The notes beneath the pieces are model-generated. The model made no database searches. It was not told where the DNA came from and saw only the letters and a list, made by a program, of their open reading frames with translations. Shown here one piece after another: positions 5,893 to 14,433 of a stretch of 20,951 bases of DNA. The translations under genes were made by a program, and so were the position numbers. This DNA comes from Bacteroidales bacterium UBA1769 (GTDB lineage Bacteria; Bacteroidota; Bacteroidia; Bacteroidales; UBA932), in assembly GCA_002314725.1 (NCBI GenBank), contig DCGV01000074.1, forward strand, positions 1-20,951. The letters run 5' to 3'. Position 1 is the first letter of the stretch, and every line of letters begins with the position of its first letter.

Positions 5893-8256
5893 TCAATTAA
5901 AAAAGTCCTCTTCAATAATTTCCGATTCAGAAGATGAAGTATGTTCCAAATCAGCGTCATCTCCAGTACAATTTAATACCATCCTCCATCCTGGTGGAGC
6001 TACGAAATGATCGTCTTTACCTATTGGAATCGTAGGATCATTATATACTTTTTGCATGAAGATACCCCAAATAGGGAGCGCCATATTCGACCCCTGGCCA
6101 AGTGACATATTGTCGAAGTGTACCTGTCTGTCTTCGCCACCTACCCATACACCAGCAGTCAATTTTGGAGTATAACCTATAAACCAACCATCAGAATGGT
6201 CATTGGTAGTACCAGTCTTTCCAGCCAATTCACCCTCCAAGCCATATTTAAACTTCAACCTTCTGGCCGTACCCTCATTTACAACTCCCTCCATTAGATT
6301 GACCATCAAATAAGCAGTTTGGTCACTGATTGCCTCTCTTTTACGAGTAGTAAAATTAGCCAAGAGATTACCGTCAGAATCCTCAATTTTTGTCACCAAT
6401 AATGGAGACACATATACACCTCTACTAGGAAGGGTGTTGTATGCAGAAACCATCTCATACACTGATAAATCACATGATCCTACACACAATGAATAAACAG
6501 GATTCAAATAGCTCTGAATACCCATCTTACGGCACATCTCTACCAAAGACTCAGGGCCGAATTGTTTCATAAGATATGCGGAGATATTATTTGAACTGTT
6601 TGTCAATCCCCATTTCAAAGTGACTGTTTTTCCAATGTATTCATCTTTATCAGTACTTCTCGGTGTCCAAATTGTATCTGCCAACGGGAATGAATATGGA
6701 ATATTGACAACTCGGTCGCATGGTGTGAAGCCCTCTTGCATAGCAAGGGTATAAAGGAATGGTTTAAAGGTAGAACCAACCTGTCTCTTCCCTTGACGGG
6801 CATTGTCGTATTTGAAGAATCTGTAATTCGGACCACCAACGTATGCTCTAACCTCACCAGTGTTTGGCTCCAATGCAATGAATGCAGCTCTAAGGAACGA
6901 TTTATAATACCTGATGGAGTCATTTGGAGTCATGGTAGTATCAACATACCCTTTGTCATTCCAAGCGAATACCCTCATCTGTGTAGGCTCATCAAATGAC
7001 TTCAATATTTGGGATTCAGATGATCCACTCTCTTTCATTTCACGATATCTGTCGCTCCAGCGTCTGGCCTGTTTCATTACAATCTCTATAACATCCCTAT
7101 CAACATCATTAGAGAATGGCTTTCTGCTCTTGTATTTCAACTCTCCATTGAATGATTTTTGAAGGTCGTTCTTCAAATGCTCCTCAACAGCCTCCTCTGC
7201 ATATTGTTGCATTCTCGAGTCAATTGTCGTATAGATTTTAAGTCCATCCCTATCCAGATTATACTTGGTACCATCCGGTTTGATGTTTTTGTTAAGCCAG
7301 CCATATAGAGGATCAGACGCCCAAAGAGTTGAATCAGCGACATAATCTTCATATTGAGTGTAGGAAGAGCGTTTAGGCTCCGTTGCATTCATGGTTCGCC
7401 TCAACATATCCCTGAAGTATGGACCCAATCCTGAGTTATGGTCCTGCTGACGGTAATCGAGTACTATTGGGATATTCACAATAGAATCATATTGGGCATT
7501 CTCTATATAATTGTATTTCTTCATCTGCTTGAGCACATGATTCCTACGTGATAGAGATTGTTCCGGATTAAGGACAGGATTATATCTGGTAGGTTTATTG
7601 ACCATACCGACAAGGCATGCACACTCCTCAACGGTAAGATCCTTAGGCTCTTTATTGAAGAAAGTCAAAGCGGCGGCCTTGATGCCGTAAGCATTCGAAC
7701 CGAAGAAGATAGAGTTCAAATACATTGTAACTATCTCATTTTTAGTATAGTTACGTTCAAGTTTAACGGCTGTGATCCACTCCTTCAATTTATTTATGAC
7801 AAGCTTTGCCTGTTTTACACCCGGAATACGGCTTCTGGCTTCTTCGCGAGGGAAAAGAGTCTTGGCAAGCTGTTGGGTAATTGTACTGCCACCTCCCTGT
7901 TTAGAATCGTGAAGCAGGAGCGTTTTTACACCAACTCTGGCAAGACCTCTGAAATCTATCCCCGCATGTCTGTAAAAACGGGCGTCCTCTGTGGAGACTG
8001 CAGCATCTATCACAGCACTTGGCAACTCTTCGAATGACACATACTCCCTGTTTTCAATATGGAACGTATTGAAAACCTTGCCATCAGTGGAGATCAATTG
8101 TGTAGCAAGATTACTTTGAGGATTTTCAAGCTCTTCAAAAGATGGAATTTCAGCAAAAATTGCAACACATAATAATAGTATTATTATGGCTGATATCCCA
8201 CCGATAATAATGTTCCAAAACCAGTACAGGATTTTTTTCTGTTTGTTGATGTCCAT
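5893..8256 (-). CDS. mrcA: Bifunctional class A penicillin-binding protein (PBP1A type)
   Basis: A 787-residue inner-membrane enzyme that polymerises lipid II and cross-links the strands in the periplasm. One N-terminal membrane segment (about 11-35) follows a short basic tail. The GT51 glycosyltransferase domain shows EDARFYRHAG (90-99, catalytic Glu90), GGSTITQQLAKTLF (122-135) and KLERNYTKNEIVTMYLN (165-181). The transpeptidase domain has the nucleophile motif STFK (495-498), SSN (554-556) and KTG (680-682). Both domains are therefore probably active. It is the first gene of the minus-strand operon with ddl and prmC, and is divergent from topA across 96 bases. The mrcA symbol follows common usage; other class A PBP names are possible. 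Confidence 0.93.
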   Translation of the reverse strand: MDINKQKKILYWFWNIIIGGISAIIILLLCVAIFAEIPSFEELENPQSNLATQLISTDGKVFNTFHIENREYVSFEELPSAVIDAAVSTEDARFYRHAGIDFRGLARVGVKTLLLHDSKQGGGSTITQQLAKTLFPREEARSRIPGVKQAKLVINKLKEWITAVKLERNYTKNEIVTMYLNSIFFGSNAYGIKAAALTFFNKEPKDLTVEECACLVGMVNKPTRYNPVLNPEQSLSRRNHVLKQMKKYNYIENAQYDSIVNIPIVLDYRQQDHNSGLGPYFRDMLRRTMNATEPKRSSYTQYEDYVADSTLWASDPLYGWLNKNIKPDGTKYNLDRDGLKIYTTIDSRMQQYAEEAVEEHLKNDLQKSFNGELKYKSRKPFSNDVDRDVIEIVMKQARRWSDRYREMKESGSSESQILKSFDEPTQMRVFAWNDKGYVDTTMTPNDSIRYYKSFLRAAFIALEPNTGEVRAYVGGPNYRFFKYDNARQGKRQVGSTFKPFLYTLAMQEGFTPCDRVVNIPYSFPLADTIWTPRSTDKDEYIGKTVTLKWGLTNSSNNISAYLMKQFGPESLVEMCRKMGIQSYLNPVYSLCVGSCDLSVYEMVSAYNTLPSRGVYVSPLLVTKIEDSDGNLLANFTTRKREAISDQTAYLMVNLMEGVVNEGTARRLKFKYGLEGELAGKTGTTNDHSDGWFIGYTPKLTAGVWVGGEDRQVHFDNMSLGQGSNMALPIWGIFMQKVYNDPTIPIGKDDHFVAPPGWRMVLNCTGDDADLEHTSSSESEIIEEDFFN

Positions 8257-8281
8257 TTTTTATTCACACAAAATTATCTTG

Positions 8282-8289
8282 CAAATTTA
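8282..8289 (-). promoter_or_regulatory. Candidate -7 box for the PBP1A-ddl-prmC operon
   Basis: On the minus strand this reads TAAATTTG, a perfect TAnnTTTG box, 26 bases upstream of the PBP1A ATG. No convincing -33 TTTG is visible at the right distance. A second match, TAATTTTG, reads on the minus strand at 8276-8269, closer to the gene. Confidence 0.4.
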
Positions 8290-8299
8290 CTAATAAAAA

Positions 8300-8332
8300 T
8301 TTGGATTTTTACACTCTTTATCCTTTACTTTG
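8300..8332 (+). promoter_or_regulatory. Candidate promoter for topA
   Basis: TTTG (8300-8303) lies 21 bases before TTACTTTG (8325-8332), which differs from TAnnTTTG at one position. Transcription would begin about 15 bases before the topA ATG. It lies back to back with the minus-strand -7 box at 8282-8289. Confidence 0.5.
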
Positions 8333-8352
8333 CAATTCGAAACATAAGAAAT

Positions 8353-10647
8353 ATGGGTGAGAATTTAGTTATCGTTGAGTCGCCTGCAAAGGCCAAGACT
8401 ATTGAAAAATTTCTTGGAAAGGGTTATACCGTCAAATCAAGTTTCGGCCATATCAGAGATATCCCTTCAAAGAATCTTGGTATTGATATTACTAACGGTT
8501 TCAGCCCTAATTACGAGATCTCAAACGACAAGAAGAAGGTTGTTGATGAATTGAGTTCATTGGCGAAAGCTGCCAAGACCGTTTGGCTGGCATCCGATGA
8601 AGACCGCGAGGGAGAGGCAATAGCATGGCATCTATTGGAAACTCTTGGTCTGGACGAGTCTAAAACTAAACGCATCGTTTTCCACGAGATCACTAAAAAC
8701 GCCATTCTGTCGGCAATTGAGAATCCAAGAACGATTGATATGAATCTGGTGATGGCCCAACAAGCCAGACGTGTACTTGACAGACTTGTAGGTTTTGAAC
8801 TATCCCCTATTCTTTGGAAAAAGGTACAGCCGAAATTATCCGCAGGGCGTGTCCAATCTGTAGCAGTTAAATTGATCGTTGACAGAGAGCGTGAAATAAA
8901 TGCATTTGAGGCCCAAACATATTATAGAGTAGAAGGAGTTTTCACCCCTGAAGGATCCAAATCAAAAGTATCCGCAGCCATCAACAAACGTTTTGAGACA
9001 AAAGAGGAGGCTGAAGCCTTCCTTGAAAAATGCAAGAACTGCACATTCAAAATAACTTCCATAGAGAAGAAAGATGTGTTCCGGACCCCAGCAGCTCCGT
9101 TCACCACTTCCGCACTGCAACAAGAGGCCGCTAGGAAACTGGGATTCTCCGTCAACCAGACAATGAGTGTCGCTCAGCAGCTTTATGAAGCCGGTTTGAT
9201 TACATATATGCGTACTGACTCAACCAATCTCTCTTCATTGGCGATCAATACTGCAAAAGATGTTATCACCAATACTTATGGTGCTGAATACTCTCATCCA
9301 CGTAATTACCAGACAAAGGTCAAAGGTGCTCAAGAGGCTCACGAAGCGATTAGACCAACCTATATGAGCAATACCGATATTGACGGCTCCGCAACGGAGA
9401 AGAAACTTTATAATCTGATCTGGAAAAGGGCCGTTGCATCCCAAATGGCAGATGCGAAGCTTGAGAAGACAATCATAGAGATAGATGGTTCCAATTTCAA
9501 TGAGAAGTTCATTGCCGAGGGTGAAAAGGTTATTTTTGACGGTTTCCTCAAATTATACATAGAGAGCAGTGACGACGATGAAAACGAAGAGACAGCTGCT
9601 CTTCTGCCCGACTTAAATGAAGGTCTCACATTGAGCTATCAAACCATAAATGCAACTGAGAAGTTCACGCAGAAACCACCTAGATACAGTGAAGCCAGTC
9701 TGGTGAAGAAACTTGAAGAGTTAGGTATCGGACGTCCATCGACTTACGCCCCTACCATTTCGACTATCACAAAACGTGGCTATATACTTAAATCTAATCG
9801 TCCTGCCGTCGAAAGACAATATTGTGAGCTCCAACTGAAAAATGAGGCCATATCATCAACTGTCAAGATCGAAAAGGTGGGTGCAGAGAAGAATCGTCTT
9901 TCACCTGAGAACATCGGTATCGTTGTGACTGATTTCTTGGCCAAATCATTCCCAGATATCCTGAATTATGGATTTACGGCGAAGGTAGAGGAAGATTTCG
10001 ATAAGGTGGCTGAAGGTGAGCTGATTTGGAATGATATGATTGGCGAGTTCTACAAGCCATTCCACAATAAGGTAGAAAACACCCTCCAGGATAAAGTTCA
10101 CACAAATGCCGAGCGACTCATCGGAACAGACCCTGCAACAGGCAAACCTGTCATCGCAAGAATAGGCAAATTTGGACCGCTTGTCCAGAAAGGTGATTCT
10201 AATGACCCAGACCGTCAGTTTGTGGCATTGGCAAAGGGTCAACTGATTGAAACTATTACACTTGAGGAGGCTTTGACACTCTTCAACCTTCCACGAAAAG
10301 TTGGAAAATACAACGACCAGGATATTATTGCTGCAATAGGGAAATTTGGACCATATGTAAAATACGGTTCATCTTATGTATCTATCCCCAAGCAACTTAG
10401 TCCATATACAATTACAGAGGAGGAGGCCGTTACAGTTATCACTGATCATCTCCAAGCTGAAGCTCAGAAGACAATCAAAGATTTCGTCGAGGATGATATC
10501 CATGTTTTGAATGGACGATTTGGACCATACATCAAACAGGGAAAGAATAACTATAAGATTCCTAAAGGAGTTGAAGCCAAAAGTCTCACCCTGGAACAGT
10601 GTAAAGATATCATTGCTAAAGACAGTTCTCCAAAAAAGAACAAATAA
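8353..10647 (+). CDS. topA: DNA topoisomerase I (type IA)
   Basis: A 764-residue enzyme that relaxes negative supercoils by transient single-strand cleavage. The Toprim domain begins LVIVESPAKAKTIEKFLG with Glu9 and has the metal-binding DEDREGE (82-88). The cleavage Tyr is Y285 in LITYMRTDST. The C-terminus has at least three copies of the topoisomerase C-terminal repeat, recognisable as GKFGPLV, GKFGPYV and GRFGPYI near residues 602, 660 and 718, and ends in a short lysine-rich tail. There is no Cys4 zinc ribbon, unlike E. coli TopA. The start gives a protein beginning at the Toprim strand, as expected. The downstream regulator gene follows after eight bases, so the two are probably co-transcribed. 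Confidence 0.97.
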   Translation: MGENLVIVESPAKAKTIEKFLGKGYTVKSSFGHIRDIPSKNLGIDITNGFSPNYEISNDKKKVVDELSSLAKAAKTVWLASDEDREGEAIAWHLLETLGLDESKTKRIVFHEITKNAILSAIENPRTIDMNLVMAQQARRVLDRLVGFELSPILWKKVQPKLSAGRVQSVAVKLIVDREREINAFEAQTYYRVEGVFTPEGSKSKVSAAINKRFETKEEAEAFLEKCKNCTFKITSIEKKDVFRTPAAPFTTSALQQEAARKLGFSVNQTMSVAQQLYEAGLITYMRTDSTNLSSLAINTAKDVITNTYGAEYSHPRNYQTKVKGAQEAHEAIRPTYMSNTDIDGSATEKKLYNLIWKRAVASQMADAKLEKTIIEIDGSNFNEKFIAEGEKVIFDGFLKLYIESSDDDENEETAALLPDLNEGLTLSYQTINATEKFTQKPPRYSEASLVKKLEELGIGRPSTYAPTISTITKRGYILKSNRPAVERQYCELQLKNEAISSTVKIEKVGAEKNRLSPENIGIVVTDFLAKSFPDILNYGFTAKVEEDFDKVAEGELIWNDMIGEFYKPFHNKVENTLQDKVHTNAERLIGTDPATGKPVIARIGKFGPLVQKGDSNDPDRQFVALAKGQLIETITLEEALTLFNLPRKVGKYNDQDIIAAIGKFGPYVKYGSSYVSIPKQLSPYTITEEEAVTVITDHLQAEAQKTIKDFVEDDIHVLNGRFGPYIKQGKNNYKIPKGVEAKSLTLEQCKDIIAKDSSPKKNK

Positions 10648-10655
10648 CAAATACT

Positions 10656-11135
10656 ATGAGTAATTATCAAATCGATCGCATCGACCAAAAAATTCTTGCA
10701 TTCCTAGTAAAGAATGCCAGAATGCCGTTCCTTGAGATTGCACGGGAGTGTGGTGTTTCAGGAGCTGCCATTCACCAAAGAGTAAAAAAGATGGAGAGCC
10801 TCGGTATTATCACAGGTTCAAGACTCTTGGTCAAACCGCAAGCTCTTGGTCTGAACGTATGTGCTTTCGTCGGTATGAGTCTTTCTCAGGCCAACAAGTA
10901 CAACGAGGTTGTAGAATCTCTGCGCAAACTTCCGGAGATAGTTGAGTGCCACTTCATCACTGGTCAGCACTCATTATTGATCAAATTATATTGTTTCAAT
11001 AATGACCACTTGATGAAAACACTTCTGGATACAATCCAAAACATTCCAGGTGTCGAAAAGACAGAAACCTGGGTCTCTTTGGAAGAGACTATAGAACGTC
11101 AAGTTTGGGTAAAGGATTACGAATCCCTCAAGTAG
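10656..11135 (+). CDS. Lrp/AsnC-family transcriptional regulator
   Basis: A 159-residue DNA-binding protein, the usual size for feast/famine regulators, which bind amino acids and form octamers. Residues about 9-55 form the helix-turn-helix (DQKILAFLVKNARMPFLEIA then CGVSGAAIHQRVKKMESLGI). Residues about 68-140 form the ligand-binding RAM domain, with LPEIVECHFITGQHSLLIKL as its central part. It lies eight bases after topA on the same strand. The effector and targets cannot be read from the sequence; the nearby gcvP makes a glycine-metabolism target conceivable, but nothing here shows it. Its stop is two bases from the stop of convergent ispD. Confidence 0.92.
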   Translation: MSNYQIDRIDQKILAFLVKNARMPFLEIARECGVSGAAIHQRVKKMESLGIITGSRLLVKPQALGLNVCAFVGMSLSQANKYNEVVESLRKLPEIVECHFITGQHSLLIKLYCFNNDHLMKTLLDTIQNIPGVEKTETWVSLEETIERQVWVKDYESLK

Positions 11136-11137
11136 AT

Positions 11138-11785
11138 TTATCTATTCAAATCGCTTGGGACTGTAATCTTTATATTCCCTTCCAAACCGTCACATAGAGT
11201 AACCTTAATACCTGCAGCCTCTACTACTGATGCATCATCAGTAAAAAGAGGCGAGTACGGGGCATTATATGCCGCTTTCAACAACTCGGATTTAAACATT
11301 TGCGGAGTTTGAACCAGTACAAATCCCTTCCGGTCGACAGATTTGGATCCACCATCTGTTTCCACCATTCTCAAAGACTCTTTCACAGGTATAACCGGAA
11401 CCAAAGCATCACAACTCTCCGCACGTTCAAACATGCTTTTCAAGAATTCTGTGGTTACAAATGGACGGACTCCATCATGAACGGCTACAATAGCGCCATC
11501 CTCAACATATTTCAGAGCATTCTGTACTGAATGAAACCTTGTGATCCCTCCTGATGGCATGATATATCTCTCAATGAATCCACTCTCCTGACAATATCTC
11601 TTCCATGCATCTCTGAACTCGGAATTCATCACTACGATTATCTCTATATCTTCACAAATTGATTGGAATTTTTCGATAGTATGACGTAGGATGGGTTTAC
11701 CTTCAATCTCTATGAATTGTTTCGGGATATCCCCTCCCATTCTATGTCCGGATCCTCCTGCCAAAATAATCGCAAATCTCCTCAT
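11138..11785 (-). CDS. ispD: 2-C-methyl-D-erythritol 4-phosphate cytidylyltransferase
   Basis: A 215-residue cytosolic enzyme of the MEP isoprenoid pathway that makes CDP-methylerythritol from CTP and MEP. The CTP-binding loop reads LAGGSGHRMGGDIPKQF (8-24), VAVHDGVRPF (100-109) is the central active-site segment, and DRKGFVLVQTPQMF (151-164), FTDDASVVE (181-189) and GNIKITVPSDL (203-213) are all diagnostic for IspD. The protein ends two residues after the last motif, so the terminal helix of longer homologues is minimal or absent. It appears to be a single-gene unit, convergent with the Lrp-type gene (two-base gap) and divergent from purH. The isoprenoids it feeds include the undecaprenyl carrier used by the wall genes nearby. 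Confidence 0.95.
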   Translation of the reverse strand: MRRFAIILAGGSGHRMGGDIPKQFIEIEGKPILRHTIEKFQSICEDIEIIVVMNSEFRDAWKRYCQESGFIERYIMPSGGITRFHSVQNALKYVEDGAIVAVHDGVRPFVTTEFLKSMFERAESCDALVPVIPVKESLRMVETDGGSKSVDRKGFVLVQTPQMFKSELLKAAYNAPYSPLFTDDASVVEAAGIKVTLCDGLEGNIKITVPSDLNR

Positions 11786-11816
11786 AAATTGTTCATTTTC
11801 TGTTGATTTTATACTA

Positions 11817-11824
11817 CAAATATA
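11817..11824 (-). promoter_or_regulatory. Candidate -7 box for ispD
   Basis: On the minus strand this reads TATATTTG, a perfect match to TAnnTTTG, 32 bases upstream of the ispD start. It ends two bases from the -33-like element of the divergent purH promoter, so the two promoters would overlap. No clear -33 box is visible for ispD. Confidence 0.45.
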
Positions 11825-11825
11825 C

Positions 11826-11856
11826 TTTAATTATCCGCTAATTATAACTATCTTTG
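11826..11856 (+). promoter_or_regulatory. Bacteroidota-type promoter of the purH-mre-gcvP unit
   Basis: TATCTTTG (11849-11856) matches TAnnTTTG exactly, with TTTA (11826-11829) 19 bases before it as the -33-like box. The leader would be about 40 bases and contains AGGA about eight bases before the purH ATG, an unusually SD-like sequence for this phylum. Confidence 0.6.
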
Positions 11857-11902
11857 TATGTTATATATTTATTCTACTACATAAAGCTAACAGGAAGCGA
11901 AA

Positions 11903-13390
11903 ATGAACGAGATTAGAAAAATCAGAAAAGCTTTAATTTCAGTCTATTACAAAGACGGTATCGATCAGATTGCAAAGACCCTCGTAGAATGCGGTACAGA
12001 ACTTATTTCTACAGGAGGAACTTATGACTATATCACATCACTTGGTCTACCATGCGCAAAGGTTGAAGATTTGACAGGCTACCCATCTATCCTTGGCGGA
12101 CGTGTTAAAACCCTTCATCCAAAGGTATTCGGAGGAATACTTTACCGTAGGGATAATGAAACTGACTTGGAACAGTGCTCTCAGTATGACATCCCACCGG
12201 TTGATTTGGTCATAGTTGATCTATATCCTTTTGAAGAGTACGTAGCTGCAGGGGCAAGCAATGAGGACATAATCGAGAAGATAGATATCGGAGGCATCTC
12301 TTTGATCCGTGCTGCGGCTAAAAATTACAAGGACGTAATCATCGTCCCTTGTAAGGATGCATATAGTGATCTTCTTGCCCTTTTGAAAGAGAAAAAGGGT
12401 GAAAGTTCCATTGAAGATAGAAGAAAGTTTGCATGCAAAGCGTTCCAAACCTCGTCTCATTACGATACAGAAATCTTCAACTACTTCAATCAAGATAACA
12501 CCATGCATCTACGCTATGGTGAGAACCCTCACCAAAACGCACGTTTCTTTGGAGAGAACCTTCCTGAACAACTGCATGGTAAAGAGATATCTTATAACAA
12601 CCTGCTTGACGTAGAGGCTGCTATCGAACTTATCAATGACTTCGAAGAGACAACAGTCGCTGTCATCAAACACAACAATGCTTGCGGATGTGCATCAAGA
12701 CCTACAGTCATGGAAGCTTGGCGTGACGCACTCGCAGGTGACCCTGTTTCTGCTTTCGGTGGCATCATCGTTGCCAACAGAGGCATCGATGATGAAGTGG
12801 CTGCCGAGATAGGCAAGATCTTCTTCGAAGTTATCATCGCTCCGTCATACACTGAAGGGGCTCTCAATATCTTGAAAGAGAAGAAGAACAGGATTATCCT
12901 TTTGAACAAGGATACAAAACCATCTGACAAGAAGATGCGCTCATTGCTTGGCGGAGTTTTGATCCAAGATAGAGACACTAAAGTTGAAACCGAAGCCGAC
13001 CTTAAAGTAGTGACAGACAAGGCCCCTACTTCAGATCAAATAAAAGATTTGCTTTTTGCTAATAAACTTGTGAAACATTCTAAATCAAATGCAATTGTAT
13101 TGGCAAAAAACGGCATGCTACTTGCGAGCGGCATCGGTCAAACATCCAGAGTGGATGCTTTGAAACAAGCAATTGTCAAGGCTAAATCCTTTGATTTCGA
13201 CCTTAATGGAGCTGTAATGTCATCAGATGCTTATTTCCCATTCCCTGATTGTGTACAGATTGCACATGAAGCTGGTATCCAAGCCGTAATCCATCCAGGC
13301 GGATCCATTAGAGATAATGAAAGCGTAGATTATTGCAACAACAATGGAGTTGCAATGGTAATGACAGGTTTCAGACATTTCAAACACTAG
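11903..13390 (+). CDS. purH: Bifunctional AICAR formyltransferase / IMP cyclohydrolase
   Basis: A 495-residue enzyme for the last two steps of IMP synthesis: it formylates AICAR with 10-formyl-THF, then closes the ring. The N-terminal MGS-like cyclohydrolase domain (about 1-145) has STGGTYDYI (36-44) and GGRVKTLHPKVFGGIL (65-80). The formyltransferase domain has RYGENPHQ (204-211), the catalytic Lys-His in IKHNNACGCA (255-264), SAFGG (283-287), and a C-terminus with SSDAYFPF, HPGGSIRD and TGFRHFKH. It is a little shorter than E. coli PurH but contains all signature motifs. It is the first gene of the long plus-strand unit; mreB follows after 19 bases with no terminator between. Confidence 0.97.
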   Translation: MNEIRKIRKALISVYYKDGIDQIAKTLVECGTELISTGGTYDYITSLGLPCAKVEDLTGYPSILGGRVKTLHPKVFGGILYRRDNETDLEQCSQYDIPPVDLVIVDLYPFEEYVAAGASNEDIIEKIDIGGISLIRAAAKNYKDVIIVPCKDAYSDLLALLKEKKGESSIEDRRKFACKAFQTSSHYDTEIFNYFNQDNTMHLRYGENPHQNARFFGENLPEQLHGKEISYNNLLDVEAAIELINDFEETTVAVIKHNNACGCASRPTVMEAWRDALAGDPVSAFGGIIVANRGIDDEVAAEIGKIFFEVIIAPSYTEGALNILKEKKNRIILLNKDTKPSDKKMRSLLGGVLIQDRDTKVETEADLKVVTDKAPTSDQIKDLLFANKLVKHSKSNAIVLAKNGMLLASGIGQTSRVDALKQAIVKAKSFDFDLNGAVMSSDAYFPFPDCVQIAHEAGIQAVIHPGGSIRDNESVDYCNNNGVAMVMTGFRHFKH

Positions 13391-13409
13391 AAAAATACAG
13401 ATACACGAT

Positions 13410-14426
13410 ATGGCACTCTCATTTTTAACAAAAGAACTTGCAATTGACCTTGGTACAGCCAACACTGTCATCTACCTTAATGACAAAAAGGTCATTGATG
13501 AACCATCCATTATTGCAATAGATAAAACCACTGACAAACCACTTGCTGTCGGCACCAGAGCTAAACAGATGAGCGGAAGGACAAGTCCTGGCATCAAGAC
13601 AGTACGTCCTTTGAAAGATGGTGTTATCGCAGACTTCGACGCTTCTGAACAGATGATTCGTGAGTTTATCAAGATGATAAACTTCAAGAGTATTTTCTCT
13701 CCAAGCTTGAAGATGGTTGTTTGTATCCCATCTGGAAGTACAGAGGTGGAGATAAGAGCCGTAAGAGATGCATCCGTTCATTCAGGTGGCCGTGACGTAT
13801 ATCTGATATTCGAGCCTATGGCAGCTGCTCTTGGTATCGGAATGGATGTTCTTGAACCGAAGGGCAACATGATCGTCGATATCGGAGGTGGTACAACTGA
13901 GATTGCAGTCATATCCCTTGGAGGAATTGTAGCCTATAAGAGCTTACGAATCGCCGGAGATGTGTTCACCAACGAAATCCAACAATACCTTCGCCAACAG
14001 CACAACATCAAGATCGGCGAAATCACTGCAGAGGATATCAAGATAAAAATCGGCGCTGCAACAGAGGATTTGGACGAACCTTTAGAACCACTTACTATCA
14101 GTGGTCCAAACATCATGACCATCTATCCTATCGAGGTCTCAATATCTTCACAAGAGATTGCTCACTGCCTTGACAAATCGATAAATAAACTAGAGAATGC
14201 AATTATGGAGGTTCTTGAGCAGACTCCACCGGAGCTCTATGTTGACATCGTTGAGAGAGGTATCTACATCACTGGTGGTGGCGCTTTGCTCCGTGGTTTG
14301 GACAAACGTCTGTCAAAGAAGATCAACATTCCTTTCCACGTTGCAGATGACCCTCTTCATGCAGTAGCCAGAGGTACTTGTCTAGCACTCCAGAATACTG
14401 AAGAATATAAATTCCTAATGAGGTAA
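13410..14426 (+). CDS. mreB: Rod shape-determining actin-like protein MreB
   Basis: A 338-residue bacterial actin that forms membrane-associated filaments and guides lateral wall synthesis. The phosphate-1 loop DLGTANTV (13-20), EPSIIAID (31-38), the phosphate-2 loop DIGGGTTEIAVI (157-168) and the adenosine motif GIYITGGGALLRGL (284-297) are all intact. Length is typical. The hydrophobic N-terminus (ALSFLTKEL) may help membrane contact. It heads the mreB-mreC-mreD-mrdA-rodA block, with seven bases to mreC. Confidence 0.97.
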   Translation: MALSFLTKELAIDLGTANTVIYLNDKKVIDEPSIIAIDKTTDKPLAVGTRAKQMSGRTSPGIKTVRPLKDGVIADFDASEQMIREFIKMINFKSIFSPSLKMVVCIPSGSTEVEIRAVRDASVHSGGRDVYLIFEPMAAALGIGMDVLEPKGNMIVDIGGGTTEIAVISLGGIVAYKSLRIAGDVFTNEIQQYLRQQHNIKIGEITAEDIKIKIGAATEDLDEPLEPLTISGPNIMTIYPIEVSISSQEIAHCLDKSINKLENAIMEVLEQTPPELYVDIVERGIYITGGGALLRGLDKRLSKKINIPFHVADDPLHAVARGTCLALQNTEEYKFLMR

Positions 14427-14433
14427 TACTTCG

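Noticed and set aside
11691..11906. A plus-strand reading frame covering the ispD start and the ispD-purH gap, ending in an ATGA overlap with purH
   Set aside because: Most of it is antisense to ispD, its hydrophobic tail comes from AT-rich promoter DNA, and it spans both divergent promoters. The ATGA overlap is most likely chance.
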